A DNA stretch of 64,000 nucleotides, taken from NCBI GenBank assembly GCA_028023455.1, contig JAQFVV010012510.1:2585420-2649419 (forward strand). The letters are read 5' to 3'. Origin of the DNA: Epiperipatus broadwayi (taxonomy: Eukaryota; Onychophora; Udeonychophora; Euonychophora; Peripatidae). Below the pieces are notes generated by a model. That model saw only the letters and a program-made list of their open reading frames with translations. It ran no database searches and was not told where the DNA came from. The translations under genes and the position numbers were made by a program. Shown here in pieces: positions 61,573-64,000 of the stretch; position 1 is the stretch's first letter; each line of letters starts with the position of its first letter.

Positions 61573-63590
61573 GCTAGTAAGCAAATGTAAATAGATTGTA
61601 TTATATGTTTTAAAATCAAATAATATTACATGATATAGATTGAAACCAATCAACATGGAGATGACCTCAAGGTCAAGTCTAGTTGCTAGGAAATTAAGTA
61701 TGAAGATAAAGACATGACTATTATTATTTTTTTATGATTTTCTTCATTGATAACAAACTACAACAATAAGAAACTACATTGATTTCAATAGGAAATGAGA
61801 ATATTAATGCACTTAGCAATAAAAATCAATGACACTATAAAAGGGAAATCAACTTTATAAATCATTCTTCTTGGAGACAATGCTCTTACCTTGATAGCTT
61901 AATGTCAAGTAAATAAAATGTTTGAGTGCAGAAAAATGGATGATATTATTCAAAATAATTCTTGTTAATTAAATACAGTGATTTAGGAACATGTCAAAAT
62001 TAAAATAATAGTTTATCAAGTGAACATAAGAAAATTTCACATAAGTTTATACAATAATGAAAGCTATTTTGAACTGATTGTAAAGAACTTGGATTCGAAA
62101 GGTAATAATACAGTAATTTGTCTAAACAGGGAAGAAACTATTCCATGTTAAGTTATAATTTATGAAACCAAAAATTGTATATTATAGATTGTATCAGGTG
62201 TAATATAATCATTTTGTAGTGTTTGATCATGATCTTCCTTAGCATGATTATATAAAAACTTCCTTTATATACTTTAATAAGCCACACAGCAAAATACCTG
62301 TTGTTCAACTTGATGTATGTACAAGAAAGTCAAGAAATGGATCAACTAAGGATCAATGTGCCTGCATTCCCAGTGGCATGAAGAGATATTGCTACATGAA
62401 TACTACTTCACCAGGGAAAAGTGATATCGAGAACTGAGCTGCATTGTTAAAGACTTCCACACCAAAAGTCTGAACTGTCATCAAGATGATTTGATGAACT
62501 TTAATTCATCCATTAATCTTATTATATGATTTTTATTGTAAATTTTTCTTCATTTTCTTTTTATTTTGAAATCATTTTATTTTCATACTCAAAAGTGTGA
62601 ACTTTACAGTTCAAGCTTCGGGAGATTCCATTAGAGATGTTGATAGGAAAGAAAAGAGGTGATGGTTAAATTTAGTGATTTCTTTTTGTTATTATTATTA
62701 TAAATAAAGTTTAACCCCACCCTTCCTGTTTTAGCGACTTGAAATCTCATTATTCTCATGAATGGAGGTAAGATTTTTATTTTTTATTTTAGATTAAGTT
62801 ATAAACATTTGACACAAGACAGAATTCGAATTATTATTATTTTCTTTGTTAATTAACAATTGTTATATGTTCATTCTTGTGTGAATTACTAACCATTTCA
62901 TATTTGTATATATTATATATTTTTGCCTATAACAAAAGTGATTCATACTTTAGTCTGGGGGACCTAATCAAGTGATACATCTTCAATCAAGGGTAAAGAA
63001 TGATATTACTAGAAATATATAAAGTGGATATATGATTTAGATAGTATGTGATATTGATATATTTTTAAAACTTATTTTCAATGATGTTGTAAACAATTGG
63101 TGTCATCAGGGGTTTCTTCCACTGAAAAAGGGGACTGGAACTATAAGATTATTTAATCTGATGGTGTGGTGGAGGTCAATTCTTGGCACATGCAAATTAT
63201 TTTCTTTTATTGTTGCTGAAATTTATGTCATTTTTTTAGTTAGTTGTTATTTTGAAATAAATTTTAAATGATTTTTTATGTCACTCTGGTCTCTGATGCA
63301 TCAATTTAACTTTGCATTCAACAATCAACTATTAGTCTTAATACACACACAGACATATTTCTCTCTTACATAATGATTCTATGATTAATTGAGTATCAAT
63401 AATGCTAGTTGTAACCTATATAGAGGTGCAGAAGTTGTTATGTGTATGTGTTCATCCCTGTTAAGAGAGTCAAAGGCAAATTCTCCCTTAATTTGAACAC
63501 TAGGACATAACAGAATCAAGGAAAGGCATGTAAGGTGGATGAATTAATCTAAATTGCATCTATAACTAATAAATAAGTTTAAAGATAGTC
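61573..63590. repeat. 2-kb dispersed unit, copy 2
   Basis: Partner of 52739-55328, same orientation, without the foldback insertion and with small indels such as extra sequence at about 62885-62960 and 63236-63290. It ends just before the assembly gap. Confidence 0.85.
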
Positions 63591-63604
63591 AAATGAATGT
63601 GTGA

Positions 63605-64000
63605 NNNNNNNNNNNNNNNNNNNNNNNNNNNNNNNNNNNNNNNNNNNNNNNNNNNNNNNNNNNNNNNNNNNNNNNNNNNNNNNNNNNNNNNNNNNNNNNN
63701 NNNNNNNNNNNNNNNNNNNNNNNNNNNNNNNNNNNNNNNNNNNNNNNNNNNNNNNNNNNNNNNNNNNNNNNNNNNNNNNNNNNNNNNNNNNNNNNNNNNN
63801 NNNNNNNNNNNNNNNNNNNNNNNNNNNNNNNNNNNNNNNNNNNNNNNNNNNNNNNNNNNNNNNNNNNNNNNNNNNNNNNNNNNNNNNNNNNNNNNNNNNN
63901 NNNNNNNNNNNNNNNNNNNNNNNNNNNNNNNNNNNNNNNNNNNNNNNNNNNNNNNNNNNNNNNNNNNNNNNNNNNNNNNNNNNNNNNNNNNNNNNNNNNN
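63605..64000. other. Assembly gap (N run)
   Basis: Unknown bases to the end of the window. Confidence 1.

Noticed and set aside
52739-63590. 2-kb direct repeats as the LTR pair of one giant retrotransposon
   Set aside because: There are no TG...CA ends, no primer-binding site after copy 1 and no purine tract before copy 2; a separate purine tract and LTR-like start occur at 59135 instead.

Overview
The window looks like nuclear DNA of an invertebrate animal. It is strongly A+T-rich, most of it is non-coding, the one host gene is split by long introns with GT/AG junctions, and interspersed repeats cover much of the rest. These include tRNA-derived SINEs, an RTE-type LINE, Penelope-like elements (PLEs), Ty3/gypsy remnants, a hAT, a Tigger-like relic, foldbacks and long (AT)n and (ATT)n microsatellites. 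The lineage cannot be fixed from the sequence; a mollusc or another invertebrate with a large repeat-rich genome would fit. Positions 63605-64000 are an assembly gap.

Layout. 1-5.9 kb holds SINE pieces, a diverged direct duplication, a PLE fragment and microsatellites. About 6.0-45.0 kb is one plus-strand multi-exon gene. I assembled it from open frames bounded by splice sites whose phases mostly agree: 6007-6157, 8670-8852, 17262-17316, 21419-21626, 24341-24490, optional 25598-25713, 30904-31081 and 44844-45026. It encodes a low-complexity protein rich in Asn, Gln, Ser and Pro, ending in a divergent RING-H2-like zinc finger, with a poly(A) signal 8 bases after the stop. At least one exon between 8852 and 17262 is missing, and the start codon is not settled. 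Its last large intron holds a 2.6 kb hAT (33013-35652, 8-bp TSD) and a 3.3 kb RTE LINE (36389-39674, 11-bp TSD), both decayed. From 45 to 63.6 kb I see no host gene: a PLE with inverted and direct partial copies (49.1-52.7 kb), two copies of a 2 kb unit (52.7-55.3 and 61.6-63.6 kb), and a decayed gypsy element between them.

Most interesting observation. Several small repeats carry sequences that fold as type I hammerhead ribozymes: a CUGAUGA core, stem II hairpin, GAAA, a very short self-complementary stem III, an NUH cleavage triplet and a matching stem I. There are at least three families: 7907-8285 with 14646-15645 and 31559-31811; 42281-42523 with 54034-54709; and 9993-10321 with 11122-11562. 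Stem I differs between copies yet still pairs. One locus is a head-to-tail array of about 2.5 units of roughly 0.4 kb, each with the motif in register. That is the organisation described for animal retrozymes, which are non-autonomous, circular-RNA-producing retroelements. PLEs in the same window encode a reverse transcriptase and GIY-YIG endonuclease and could be the source of mobilising enzyme; that link is inference.
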